Part shown: in pieces, positions 8,175 through 16,716 of the stretch
Layout of the letters: the number at the start of each line of letters is the position of its first letter
How positions within the stretch are numbered: position 1 is the first letter of the stretch
Assembly: GCA_047636495.1 (NCBI GenBank)
Contig: JBLILH010000029.1
Coordinates: forward strand, 1 to 38,813
DNA length: 38,813 bases
Origin: Endobugula sp047636495
GTDB taxonomy: Bacteria; Pseudomonadota; Gammaproteobacteria; Pseudomonadales; Cellvibrionaceae
Direction of reading: 5' to 3'
Made by a program: the position numbers and the translations under genes
The notes under the pieces: generated by a model
Database searches by the model: none
The model's input: the letters and a program-made list of their open reading frames with translations, nothing else
What the model was told of the DNA's origin: nothing

Positions 8175-10220
8175 TAAATTATTCAACATAGACAATAAAA
8201 TATTAATGTCGACCGGCTTGGTTAAGTATTCATCGAAGCCAGCTTCTTTCCCTTTTTGTATATCTAATGGCATCGCGTTAGCCGACAAGGCAACTACAGG
8301 AATGTGTCGCGTTAATTTATCAGACTTAATAATTTTCACAATTTCTATGCCGCTTACGCCAGGAAAATTCACATCTAGTAGAATAAGTTTAGGTAAATCA
8401 TTACGTATTTTATGCAACCCAAGTAAAGGATCTGAGTAGCAATTCAATGATATTTGCGAATATTCTGATAGGAAGCTTTCCATCAAATAAATATTGAGCA
8501 AGTTATCCTCAATATAAATAATAGATTGCGGACATTGAAAATGAACCAAGGCCGTCTGTTTTACAGAAGCAACTAATTCTATGTTGGTCGCTGTAAACGA
8601 TGCAGCATTTTCACGCACCTCTAACACCTGCGCACTTTTTACATTAAAAATTGGCAAGCTAATCGTAAACGCAGCACCTGTTTTATTGCCGTTTTCAAAA
8701 ACCGCATCCTGATAATGCAGTTGCCCGCGCATTTTTTCGATCAACTGTTTGGTTACTACCAAGCCTATGCCACTCCCTTCTATTGTCGAGTGTTCAGCGC
8801 CTAAGCGGTTAAATGGCTGGAACAACTGATGTTGTTTATCCTTAGGAATACCATGCCCCGTGTCTTCAACAATAATATGCAGATCATTTTTCTTCTTTTG
8901 GAAAGACACGACCACCTTGCCATAATCAATATTATATTTAACCGCATTATTGATTAGATTAAGTAAACACTGCTTTAAACGCATACTATCTACATAAACA
9001 TATGCGCTATCAAACATAGACTCTTTACACGATAAGTGAATCCCTCTCTGCTCTGCGAGGGAAGAAACTAAAGCAAAGCATTCTTCAACTATTCGTTTGG
9101 CTAACACAGGCTCGGGGGCCAACGATATTTTCCCTGCTTCGACTTGCGTTAAATCGAGCACGTCATTAACAAGGCGTAGTAAATGTTCGCCCGCGGAATA
9201 AACTTGTTGCGCATTATCACTTTGCTGCCCGAGTAAACTAGCATTTTTAATGATTACTTGAGAAAAACCCATGATGGCATTTAATGGCGTGCGCAATTCA
9301 TGGCTCATGCTAGACAAAAAAAGTGATTTTGCATTATTGGCTTTTTCAGCCTCGTTTTTCGCCTTATTTACACGCTCTTCCGCCTCTTTTAATGCGGTGA
9401 TCTCAATATTGACTCCTGACATCAGTATTGCTCGCCCTGCCCCGTTAAAGATGGCCTGGCCACGGGAGCGCATCCAAAAAATATTTCCTTCGTGATCGAA
9501 CATACGATACTCAACATCGAAAGTCTCCTTTAAAATAAAGTGACGCTTCATCGCCCGTTTCGCATAAAGTAAATCATCAGGATGAATATGCGAGACCCAA
9601 ATAGATAAACGTTCGTTTTCGGGTAAAGCGTCTACCTCTTCCTCGGTATAGTCGAGATGCTTCCAGCAACTATGGGAGGTATGAAAAAGGCCGTCTTCAT
9701 TATTTTCATCAATCGACCACTCCCAAATACCATCATTCGACGCAGCTAAAATGCGTTCATGTCGGGCTTCAGATAAGCGTAAAGATTTTTCGGTCTCTTT
9801 GAGATGTGATAAATCGAAGTTAATGCCAGATAAATGAGTGACGCGACCATGTTCGTCACGAGTAGAACTGGCACAAGCCTGAGTCCACCAATAACGGCCA
9901 TCTTTTGCTTTAACACGGTACACCATATCAATAGGAGTATTAAAACGCAGATGCTTAAGCACCACCTCGGATACCATTTTAAAGTCATCGGGGTGAACAT
10001 ACTCCTGTACATTATCAACACAAGTCACTGCTTCATCCAAGGTCATATAGCCCAGTGTAGCCCAAAATCTCCCACCGCAGCTGTAGCTATCATCATGCAA
10101 GCCCCACTCCCAGAATGCATAACCACTCCCGTCTAGCACACGCCGATATCGCGCTAGCGCTTGCTGCAACAACTCTGGGGATCTCTCGAGAAGAGCATCT
10201 TCTGGTAACCATAGACTCAT
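8151..10220 (-). CDS. Hybrid sensor histidine kinase (PAS-PAS-HisKA-HATPase-REC)
   Basis: A 689-residue protein with no membrane segment, so probably a cytoplasmic sensor. PAS/PAC domains cover about 25-140 and 150-280 (HPDDF and HPDDL motifs; heme or flavin ligands not identifiable). A short coiled linker leads to the HisKA box with H307 in SSMSHELRTPLNAIMGFS. The HATPase domain has the N box NLINNAVKYN (about 421-430), VEDTGHGIP and GSGIGL. The C-terminal receiver has D616 in LILLDVNFPGVSG and K668. No DNA-binding domain and no neighbouring response regulator identify its output. ATG start, AT-rich leader containing palindromic repeat copy B. The stimulus is unknown. Confidence 0.88.
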   Translation of the reverse strand: MSLWLPEDALLERSPELLQQALARYRRVLDGSGYAFWEWGLHDDSYSCGGRFWATLGYMTLDEAVTCVDNVQEYVHPDDFKMVSEVVLKHLRFNTPIDMVYRVKAKDGRYWWTQACASSTRDEHGRVTHLSGINFDLSHLKETEKSLRLSEARHERILAASNDGIWEWSIDENNEDGLFHTSHSCWKHLDYTEEEVDALPENERLSIWVSHIHPDDLLYAKRAMKRHFILKETFDVEYRMFDHEGNIFWMRSRGQAIFNGAGRAILMSGVNIEITALKEAEERVNKAKNEAEKANNAKSLFLSSMSHELRTPLNAIMGFSQVIIKNASLLGQQSDNAQQVYSAGEHLLRLVNDVLDLTQVEAGKISLAPEPVLAKRIVEECFALVSSLAEQRGIHLSCKESMFDSAYVYVDSMRLKQCLLNLINNAVKYNIDYGKVVVSFQKKKNDLHIIVEDTGHGIPKDKQHQLFQPFNRLGAEHSTIEGSGIGLVVTKQLIEKMRGQLHYQDAVFENGNKTGAAFTISLPIFNVKSAQVLEVRENAASFTATNIELVASVKQTALVHFQCPQSIIYIEDNLLNIYLMESFLSEYSQISLNCYSDPLLGLHKIRNDLPKLILLDVNFPGVSGIEIVKIIKSDKLTRHIPVVALSANAMPLDIQKGKEAGFDEYLTKPVDINILLSMLNNLLPKQASA

Positions 10221-10246
10221 ATTATTGTTATCTCTCTAATTTTACG

Positions 10247-10457
10247 CTGGCGAGTGTCCATCAATAAATAATCAATAAATAATCAATAAATAATCAATAA
10301 ATAATCAATAAATAGCTCGTCGCGAAAGGAATTAAAAATGGTGAGGTGTGTCCTACTAGATACAGGCGTTTGTGTATTCCAAACAACACCGTCTAGTGGT
10401 GCAAAGATGACCGTTTTTTCTGCCGTTGAGGCCTATTTACGGTTGAGCACTCGCTAA
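10247..10457. repeat. MITE-like palindromic element, copy B
   Basis: A second copy, about 211 bp, of the element at 6936-7119, lying between the sensor kinase start and the end of secF. The left end GGCGAGTGTCCATCAATAAA matches copy A's reverse-complemented right end. Its own right end is GAGCACTCGCTAA. The internal segments AGATACAGGCGTTTG and AAAGATGACCGTTTTTT align with copy A in the same orientation. It is longer than copy A because five copies of an 11-bp unit are inserted near the left end. Like copy A it is broadly palindromic and has no coding capacity. Confidence 0.62.
10260..10314. repeat. Tandem repeat, 5 x 11 bp
   Basis: Five perfect head-to-tail copies of ATCAATAAATA. They lie just inside the left end of palindromic element copy B, and 40-95 bases upstream of the sensor kinase ATG (minus strand). 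The perfect, short, AT-rich unit is of the kind that changes copy number by slippage. Confidence 0.95.
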
Positions 10458-10530
10458 ATAATGCACACATTCACCCACTAAGGCAATGGTCAAGCTTATT
10501 TATGCCTGCGGACACACTCGTTCATCTCGC

Positions 10531-10563
10531 TAAAAAAAAAGCGATATCAAGAATATCGCTTTT
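10531..10563 (-). terminator. Intrinsic terminator after secF
   Basis: On the minus strand, an 11-bp perfect stem (AAAAGCGATAT with ATATCGCTTTT) has a five-base loop and continues into a run of nine T. It starts about 30 bases after the secF stop codon and marks the end of the queA-tgt-secDF cluster. Confidence 0.9.
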
Positions 10564-10596
10564 AAGAACAACTACAAGGTACACTTCACCAAACTA

Positions 10597-11835
10597 CTAA
10601 GGCATATCGTCGACTTCAGCACCTTCTTTAATCGGTGCCATAAGGTCCTCTTTAGTAATCTTCATAAATAATAAGATATTGGCAGCTACGTAAACCGAAG
10701 AGTAAGTTCCCACAAATACACCAATCATCAACGCGATAGAAAATGCATGGATGAGCTCGCCGCCTACAAAAAACAAGGCCAACAACACCAATAATGTCGT
10801 GAATGATGTCACTAAGGTACGCCCTAACGTTTGCGTCAATGAAACATTGATAACCTCAATCGCCTCTGCGGTGCGAAGCAAGCGAAAGTTTTCACGAATA
10901 CGATCCGAAACAACGATAGTATCGTTAAGCGAATAACCAATCACCGCCAACACAGCGGCCAACACTGTAAGATCAAAATCTAGAGCAAAGAGTGAGAAAA
11001 AACCTAATACAATAATCACATCATGAATCAAAGCAGCAACCGATGCGACAGAGAATTTAAACTGGAAACGTAAGGCAACATACGCCATGACAATGGCGAG
11101 GGCGAACAACATGCCAATCCCACCCTTATCGCGTAGCTCATCACCTACCTGCGGCCCAACAAATTCAGTACGCTTAATAAGCACATCAGAACCTGATGCC
11201 TCACTTAATGTATTAATCAATAATGTCTCGGTAAATACTTGTAAACCTTCTGCACTAAGCACTGTAAATTGGTTATTAATTAGCGGCGATACTTGGTACT
11301 GTTTAAGTCCCATACCAGCCAAAAAAGACTCCATTTGCACGCGTAGGTTGTCATTTGTGTTGGTAAACGACAACACCAATGCACCGTTAGGGCGTGCAGG
11401 ATCATTGCTACCACTGATCACATTAGCGGCCACGCTAGCGTCTTCTATCGAGTCAATCTGTGCCGCTAATTGCGCTATAACTAACTCTTCTCGGCTTTGC
11501 TGAATGGTGATTTTTATATCTTTATCAGAACCAAAATTCACCACCACAGCATCTTTAAAACCATTATTGGCGAGTATTGTACGCACTTCTTGTAAGTTAA
11601 CGGGTTGGCTATATTGAGGTTCAATTTGTAAACCACCCGTAAAATCTAAGCCAAATTTTAATCCGTTAATCGCCAAAGATGAGATGGAAGCAATAAGTAA
11701 CATCGCTGAAAAAACGATTGCTATATAGCGCTTGCTCATAAAATCAATGCTTTTTACCGTACCGCTGAGGCCTGGAGGATTATCGTTATTACTTTCAGCT
11801 GTTGAGTACTTGTCTTTAGAAATATTGTTAGACAT
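10597..11835 (-). CDS. secF: Protein translocase subunit SecF
   Basis: RND-type inner-membrane subunit that, with SecD, uses the proton gradient to complete export through SecYEG. It shows the family motif KFGLDFTGGLQIE (60-72) after the first membrane segment. A block of hydrophobic segments follows (about 245-400) with AVIGYSLNDTIVVSDRIREN. It has 412 residues against about 320 in E. coli. The extra length is a slightly longer N-terminal cytoplasmic tail and a periplasmic region of about 170 residues, roughly twice the usual size. ATG start. It follows secD after 129 bases and ends at a strong terminator. Confidence 0.93.
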   Translation of the reverse strand: MSNNISKDKYSTAESNNDNPPGLSGTVKSIDFMSKRYIAIVFSAMLLIASISSLAINGLKFGLDFTGGLQIEPQYSQPVNLQEVRTILANNGFKDAVVVNFGSDKDIKITIQQSREELVIAQLAAQIDSIEDASVAANVISGSNDPARPNGALVLSFTNTNDNLRVQMESFLAGMGLKQYQVSPLINNQFTVLSAEGLQVFTETLLINTLSEASGSDVLIKRTEFVGPQVGDELRDKGGIGMLFALAIVMAYVALRFQFKFSVASVAALIHDVIIVLGFFSLFALDFDLTVLAAVLAVIGYSLNDTIVVSDRIRENFRLLRTAEAIEVINVSLTQTLGRTLVTSFTTLLVLLALFFVGGELIHAFSIALMIGVFVGTYSSVYVAANILLFMKITKEDLMAPIKEGAEVDDMP

Positions 11836-11964
11836 GGAATCGTCTTCTTATAAAGTAGTTATAAAAGTAAATGTAAGCGTTTATAGCAATGTTACAGGGC
11901 TAACAAGACGCTTGCATTAAGATTGATGGTCATTAGAAATCCATATTGACTCACTGGAAGCTAA

Positions 11965-13848
11965 CTAGATAGACAATGATTTAACTTTACGCCCACCATA
12001 CATTAAATTAATGACTGCTCGCGTACCGATAATCGCCGTAAACATCGACGTTAAAATACCTATCGCCAATGTCACCGCAAAGCCTTTGATTGGACCAGTT
12101 CCGACACCATACAAAATCACTGCAACAATCAATGTGGTGACATTAGCATCTAAAATAGTGGTGAAAGCACGATCAAACCCTGCACTAATAGCACCTTGTG
12201 GTGATAAACCATTTTTAAGCTCTTCTTTAATGCGGGAAAAGATCAAAACGTTAGCATCCACCGCCATCCCTACGGTTAAGACAATACCCGCAATACCTGG
12301 CAGCGTAAGTGTGGCGCCAAATAGTGACATTATTGCGGTCAGCAAGACTAAATTTGCCGCTAATGCGATATTGGCCGCGAGACCAAATAAGCGATAATAA
12401 GCAAACATAAAGATAAGCACTAAGGCAAGGCCAAGCTGCACTGACAAAACGCCTAAACGAATGTTTTCTTCACCTAATGACGGGCCAATAGTACTTTCTT
12501 GCACAAAGGTCATGGGCGCGGCCAATGCTCCTGCGCGAAGCAACAAAGCAAGTTCGGAGGCTTCTGCTGAGTTTCCTAAACCGGTAATCTGAAAGCTGGC
12601 ATTTAACGCTGAGCGAATAGTCGCAAGACTAATAATTTTCTTTTCAATAATCTGCACCGGTTTTGCTAATACGTTGCCACTGGCATCCTGTGTTAGCGTT
12701 TTATATTCAATAAATAAGACACCCAAGCGACGCCCAACATTACTGCGTGTACCACGGTGCATTTTGGCACCACCGTCGCTATCTAAGGTAATGTTCACGT
12801 TGGGTTGACTACTTTCAACGTCGAAGCCGGCCTGTGCACCAGAAACATTAGTCCCATTGATGACCGCTCGACGCTCCAGAAAAGCGCCACCCGTCGCTAG
12901 CTGTTCACCTTCACTGCGGTATTCAAATAGTTCCTTAGAGGCTAGCGATGCGTCGGGTTCAGCCTCTAAGCGAAACTCTAAGTTCGCTGTTTTACCAATA
13001 ATTCGTTTAGCTTCTGCGGTGTCTTGTACACCGGGTAACTCTACAACAATCCGAGTACGTCCCTGACGCTGAACAATGGGCTCCGACACCCCTAACTCGT
13101 TCACGCGATTACGCAAGGTCGTTAAGTTTTGACCAACCGCATAGTCCTCAACATCGCTAATGGCTTGTTCAGTCATGGTGGCGCGAACATAAAAACCTGT
13201 CGCGTCGCTCTCGCGTTCGATCAAAAACGGATTAGCCAGAGCCGATGGGTCTGCTAAGGTAGTTCGAAATATGGGCATCGCTGCGTCACGCACTTCCGAG
13301 CTAGAAAACTTCGCGACGATTTGATTGCTGTCATCAATCACAACTGACTGATAACGCAATTTTTCTTTACGCAGCTGTCGTTTTAACTCAACAGGAATGG
13401 ACTCTACACGCGAAGCCACTACTGCTTTGGTATCCACCTCCATCAAAAAGTGAACGCCACCAGACAGGTCCAAACCCAGCTTCATCGGAGACGCACCCAT
13501 ACTCACTAACCAGTCAGGGGTGGTCGGTGCCATATTAAGGGCAACCACATAATCATCACCTAATGCGGTTTTGATAATATCCTTCGCTTGCAGCTGCTGG
13601 TCTTTATTTTTTAGGCGGATGAGACCACTTTTACCGTTAGTGTTCTCGCCAAAATATTCAATATTGCTCTCAGCAAGCGCCTTGGTAGCGCGGCTAAGCA
13701 GGGTATCGCTTAGCACTAGAGAGCTAGATGTGCCCGATATCTGCACAGCAGCATCAGGGGCATATAAATTAGCCGAGGAAAAAACAAGTGCTAAACCTAG
13801 CACAACAATAAGTAAAAGATACTTCCATAAAGGATAACGGTTAGGCAT
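11965..13848 (-). CDS. secD: Protein translocase subunit SecD
   Basis: Partner of SecF in proton-driven export. It has 627 residues (E. coli 615). There is one N-terminal membrane segment (about 8-27), then a large periplasmic P1 domain beginning with the conserved KLGLDLSGGVHFLMEVD stretch near residues 122-138, and a second conserved part with RVNELGVSEPIVQRQG. The C-terminal membrane domain (about 455-620) includes MAVDANVLIFSRIKEEL. ATG start, 172 bases downstream of tgt. A TATAAT box in that gap suggests its own promoter. yajC, which usually lies between tgt and secD, is absent here. Confidence 0.95.
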   Translation of the reverse strand: MPNRYPLWKYLLLIVVLGLALVFSSANLYAPDAAVQISGTSSSLVLSDTLLSRATKALAESNIEYFGENTNGKSGLIRLKNKDQQLQAKDIIKTALGDDYVVALNMAPTTPDWLVSMGASPMKLGLDLSGGVHFLMEVDTKAVVASRVESIPVELKRQLRKEKLRYQSVVIDDSNQIVAKFSSSEVRDAAMPIFRTTLADPSALANPFLIERESDATGFYVRATMTEQAISDVEDYAVGQNLTTLRNRVNELGVSEPIVQRQGRTRIVVELPGVQDTAEAKRIIGKTANLEFRLEAEPDASLASKELFEYRSEGEQLATGGAFLERRAVINGTNVSGAQAGFDVESSQPNVNITLDSDGGAKMHRGTRSNVGRRLGVLFIEYKTLTQDASGNVLAKPVQIIEKKIISLATIRSALNASFQITGLGNSAEASELALLLRAGALAAPMTFVQESTIGPSLGEENIRLGVLSVQLGLALVLIFMFAYYRLFGLAANIALAANLVLLTAIMSLFGATLTLPGIAGIVLTVGMAVDANVLIFSRIKEELKNGLSPQGAISAGFDRAFTTILDANVTTLIVAVILYGVGTGPIKGFAVTLAIGILTSMFTAIIGTRAVINLMYGGRKVKSLSI

Positions 13849-13952
13849 GACACTCTCTGTAATGGTCTTAATATCGTGATATTTGGGCTATTATAAATGC
13901 ACTGTGTGAAAAACAGATGCCCATTCCATCATTTATTATTTCAAAGCGGGCG

Positions 13953-13958
13953 ATTATA
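13953..13958 (-). promoter_or_regulatory. Candidate -10 box upstream of secD
   Basis: A perfect TATAAT on the minus strand lies about 105 bases before the secD ATG, in the gap where yajC would be expected. No good -35 sits at 17 bases, so it may be a weak or activator-dependent promoter for secDF. Confidence 0.3.
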
Positions 13959-14020
13959 CCCGTTTATGAGGTTCTAAGGTTGTCTATTCAAGTTTTCACT
14001 CAAGTTTAGCGGCGATATGC

Positions 14021-15268
14021 TTATGACGTCACCAGTGGCGGCACATCTTTGCCTATACCTTGATAAAAACGTTCCACAAAAGCCTCTAACGCATGGTCTG
14101 CGATGGCATTACGCAACCGTTGCATTAGACGCTGGTAATGTCGTAAATTATGTATAGTATTCAGTTGAGCGCCCAGTATCTCTCCACACTTATCTAAGTG
14201 GTGTAAATAGCTGCGGGTGAAATTTATACAGGTGTAACAATCACAGCCCGCGTCTAAGGGTTCGATGGACTTTTTATGCACCGCATTACGAATTTTGACA
14301 ACGCCAGAAAAGGTAAATAAATGGCCATTGCGTGCATTACGTGTCGGCATCACGCAATCGAACATATCAATACCTCGTCTCACCGCCTCAACAATATCTT
14401 CAGGCTTGCCAACCCCCATTAAATAACGCGGTTTATTTTCTGGCATCTGATGCGCCAAGTGTGAAAGTACTTTGACCATTTCTTCTTTAGGCTCGCCGAC
14501 GGACAAACCACCAATGGCATATCCGTCAAAATCCATTACCTCCAAGCCATCCAGAGAGACTTTACGCAAGTTTTCATACATGCCTCCCTGAATAATACCA
14601 AATAGCGCCGAGGGATTATCACCATGAGCCACTTTGCTGCGCTTCGCCCAACGTAATGATAACTGCATAGAGTCACTAGCTTCTTTTGCGGTCGCAGGAT
14701 ACGGCGTGCACTCATCAAAAATCATCACGATATCTGATCCTAGATCACGCTGTACTTGTATGGATTTTTCCGGATCCATAAAAATCTTATCGCCGTTAAT
14801 TGGCGAATTAAATGTTACTCCTGCTTCAGTGATCTTACGCATTTTCCCTAGGCTAAATACCTGGAAGCCGCCCGAATCGGTTAATATCGGTTTATGCCAT
14901 TGCATAAAATCGTGCAGCGTGCCGTTACCATCCGAACCATCCTTTCTCTTCTGTGCAGTAATTACCTCGGTACCCGGACGTAACATTAAGTGAAAGGTAT
15001 TACCCAAAACAATCTCGGCGCCAATCGCCTCAACATCTCTTGGCAGCATTCCTTTCACCGTGCCATAAGTGCCAACAGGCATAAACGCTGGGGTTTCCAC
15101 CGTCCCTCGGGGGAAAATCATCCGGCCACGACGGGCTAAACCGTCGGTGGTATCGACTTCAAATTGCATCGCGCACTGTCGGGTTTCTGTAAGCGTAGGC
15201 GCAACTGAGGGCACGGCCGAATCAATAGCTGAGCCGACAGTTGAATCGATAGTCGGTTTGGTAGTCAT
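14021..15268 (-). CDS. tgt: tRNA-guanine transglycosylase (queuine synthesis)
   Basis: Exchanges G34 for preQ1 in tRNAs with GUN anticodons. In the 415-residue form, the general acid/base is D131 (ILTDSGGFQVFSL), the nucleophile D304 (DMFDCVMPTRNARNG) and the zinc ligands C342, C344, C347 and H373. The family normally starts at about MQFEVDTTDGLARRG (residue 34 here). The first 33 residues are a low-complexity Ser/Thr/Ala/Val extension. I keep the upstream ATG because AAGAGA precedes it, while no Shine-Dalgarno sequence is seen before M34. A start at 15169 (382 residues) remains possible. It is between queA and secDF. Confidence 0.94.
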   Translation of the reverse strand: MTTKPTIDSTVGSAIDSAVPSVAPTLTETRQCAMQFEVDTTDGLARRGRMIFPRGTVETPAFMPVGTYGTVKGMLPRDVEAIGAEIVLGNTFHLMLRPGTEVITAQKRKDGSDGNGTLHDFMQWHKPILTDSGGFQVFSLGKMRKITEAGVTFNSPINGDKIFMDPEKSIQVQRDLGSDIVMIFDECTPYPATAKEASDSMQLSLRWAKRSKVAHGDNPSALFGIIQGGMYENLRKVSLDGLEVMDFDGYAIGGLSVGEPKEEMVKVLSHLAHQMPENKPRYLMGVGKPEDIVEAVRRGIDMFDCVMPTRNARNGHLFTFSGVVKIRNAVHKKSIEPLDAGCDCYTCINFTRSYLHHLDKCGEILGAQLNTIHNLRHYQRLMQRLRNAIADHALEAFVERFYQGIGKDVPPLVTS

Positions 15269-15372
15269 AAACGTCTCTTTAGTAAACTCGTATCATTAAT
15301 TTAGATTCACTTTACTGCGCAGGCAATTCAAAAAGTAATCAGGCCCGCATTAACATGCTGCCAGCCTTTTTT

Positions 15373-16425
15373 TTATTCTGCTAGATCACGACGCGTTATA
15401 AACATCGCATCGCCATAACTAAAGAAGCGATAACGCAGTGCCACTGCTTCTTGGTAAGCATTCTTAATATTATCGTAGCCTGCGAATGCAGACACCAACA
15501 TCAATAGGGTAGATTCAGATAAATGAAAATTGGTGACTAAAGCATCAACCATACGAAATGCGTAACCTGGGGTGATAAATATATCGGTTTCACCCTTAAA
15601 GGGCTCCAGCTCCTCACCCTGACTGTAATAAGCCGCAGCCTCTAACGATCGCATACTTGTCGTCCCCACCGCCACTACTCGCCTACCGTCTTTTTTCGCT
15701 TGGTTAACCACATCACATGCATCCGCAGACACATCAATCACTTCACTATGCATAACATGGTCATTGATATTATCGACTCTAACAGGCTGAAATGTGCCTG
15801 CACCTACGTGTAAGGTGACATAAATAATATGTATCCCTTTTTGCTTAATAGCGTCTATTAACGGCTGGTCAAAGTGAAGCCCCGCTGTAGGTGCTGCTAC
15901 TGCACCAGGTTTTCGGCCATACACTGTTTGATAACGCGCTTGATCTTCAGGCTCATCGTCTCGCTCGATATAGGGAGGCAAAGGCATATGACCTACTGCT
16001 TGCAGAGTATCAAGAACACTATTATCACCAAAGTCCACCGCAAACAAAGCATTATCCGCGCCACAGCGACCGGTAACGGTCACACTCACACCATTCTCCA
16101 ATACGATAACAGCGCCTGCTTTAGACGACTTACTTGCACGAATATGTGCCCACACGTACCGCCTATCGATAACACGCTCAACAAGAATTTCAACCTTGCC
16201 ACCCGTCTGCTTTTGCCCAAAAACCCGCGCAGGGATCACTTGAGTATCGTTAAACACCATCACATCACCTTCATGCAGCTGATCTAAGAGCTGGAGGAAG
16301 CCATGATGATGTAAATCACCGCTGTTCCCCTCAAGGCACAACAAACGACTACCGGTACGTTCGGCAGTAGGAGCAAAAGCGATCAACTCTTCAGGAAGGT
16401 CGTAGGCAAAATCTTGGCGGCGCAT
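15373..16425 (-). CDS. queA: tRNA preQ1(34) S-adenosylmethionine ribosyltransferase-isomerase
   Basis: Transfers and isomerises the ribosyl moiety of SAM onto preQ1-modified tRNA, giving epoxyqueuosine, the step after Tgt. I start at MRRQDFAYDLPEELIAF (ATG at 16425, 350 residues), which matches the family N-terminus. An ATG four codons upstream (16437) is equally possible, whereas the TTG-initiated reading to 16554 is unlikely. Family motifs include VMVFNDTQVIPARVFG, PLPPYIERDDEPEDQARYQT and AAPTAGLHFDQPL. It forms a queuosine pair with tgt, 104 bases downstream, and is divergent from the tRNA-Leu gene. Confidence 0.94.
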   Translation of the reverse strand: MRRQDFAYDLPEELIAFAPTAERTGSRLLCLEGNSGDLHHHGFLQLLDQLHEGDVMVFNDTQVIPARVFGQKQTGGKVEILVERVIDRRYVWAHIRASKSSKAGAVIVLENGVSVTVTGRCGADNALFAVDFGDNSVLDTLQAVGHMPLPPYIERDDEPEDQARYQTVYGRKPGAVAAPTAGLHFDQPLIDAIKQKGIHIIYVTLHVGAGTFQPVRVDNINDHVMHSEVIDVSADACDVVNQAKKDGRRVVAVGTTSMRSLEAAAYYSQGEELEPFKGETDIFITPGYAFRMVDALVTNFHLSESTLLMLVSAFAGYDNIKNAYQEAVALRYRFFSYGDAMFITRRDLAE

Positions 16426-16560
16426 AGGTAAGCTCATGATGATAACTGTAACGATAACAGGGTTAAGATAGGCTGAGTGCCTGGGAGCATTAAAGGAGTG
16501 CAAGGTTATAGGAAAAACACTTAAAATTCTAGAATAGAGAAAGAATTGAGGCAATGCCTG

Positions 16561-16588
16561 TTGACGGATGCAAAGCCGCTGTTATAAT
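16561..16588 (+). promoter_or_regulatory. tRNA-Leu promoter
   Basis: TTGACG (16561-16566), a 16-base spacer and a perfect TATAAT (16583-16588). A GC-rich stretch CGCGCC follows the -10. This discriminator type is associated with stringent control of stable RNA genes. The tRNA begins 13 bases after the -10. Confidence 0.8.
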
Positions 16589-16601
16589 CGCGCCTCGCTT
16601 T

Positions 16602-16688
16602 GCCAGTGTGGTGAAATTGGTAGACACACGGGATTCAAAATCCCGCGCCCTTAAAAGCGTGCCGGTTCGAGTCCGGCCACTGGTACCA
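16602..16688 (+). tRNA. tRNA-Leu (anticodon CAA)
   Basis: An 87-base class II tRNA with a long variable arm. The acceptor stem GCCAGTG pairs with CACTGGT (G-U at the first pair), followed by discriminator A and an encoded CCA. The anticodon stem CGGGA/TCCCG has the loop TTCAAAA, giving anticodon CAA (reads UUG). The T arm is CCGGTTCGAGTCCGG. It stands alone with a strong promoter, divergent from queA. Its 3' end borders the AT-rich accessory block 16717-21411. Confidence 0.95.
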
Positions 16689-16716
16689 CTTAAGCGATAA
16701 CGTATTAGACGGTTAA

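Noticed and set aside
8151..10220. Functional pairing of the hybrid kinase with the adjacent suhB or secF genes
   Set aside because: It is convergent with suhB and separated from secF by a terminator and a repeat element, so adjacency gives no functional evidence.
16426..16560. Possible preQ1 riboswitch upstream of queA
   Set aside because: No pseudoknot-like arrangement or aptamer signature could be recognised; queA itself is not usually controlled this way.
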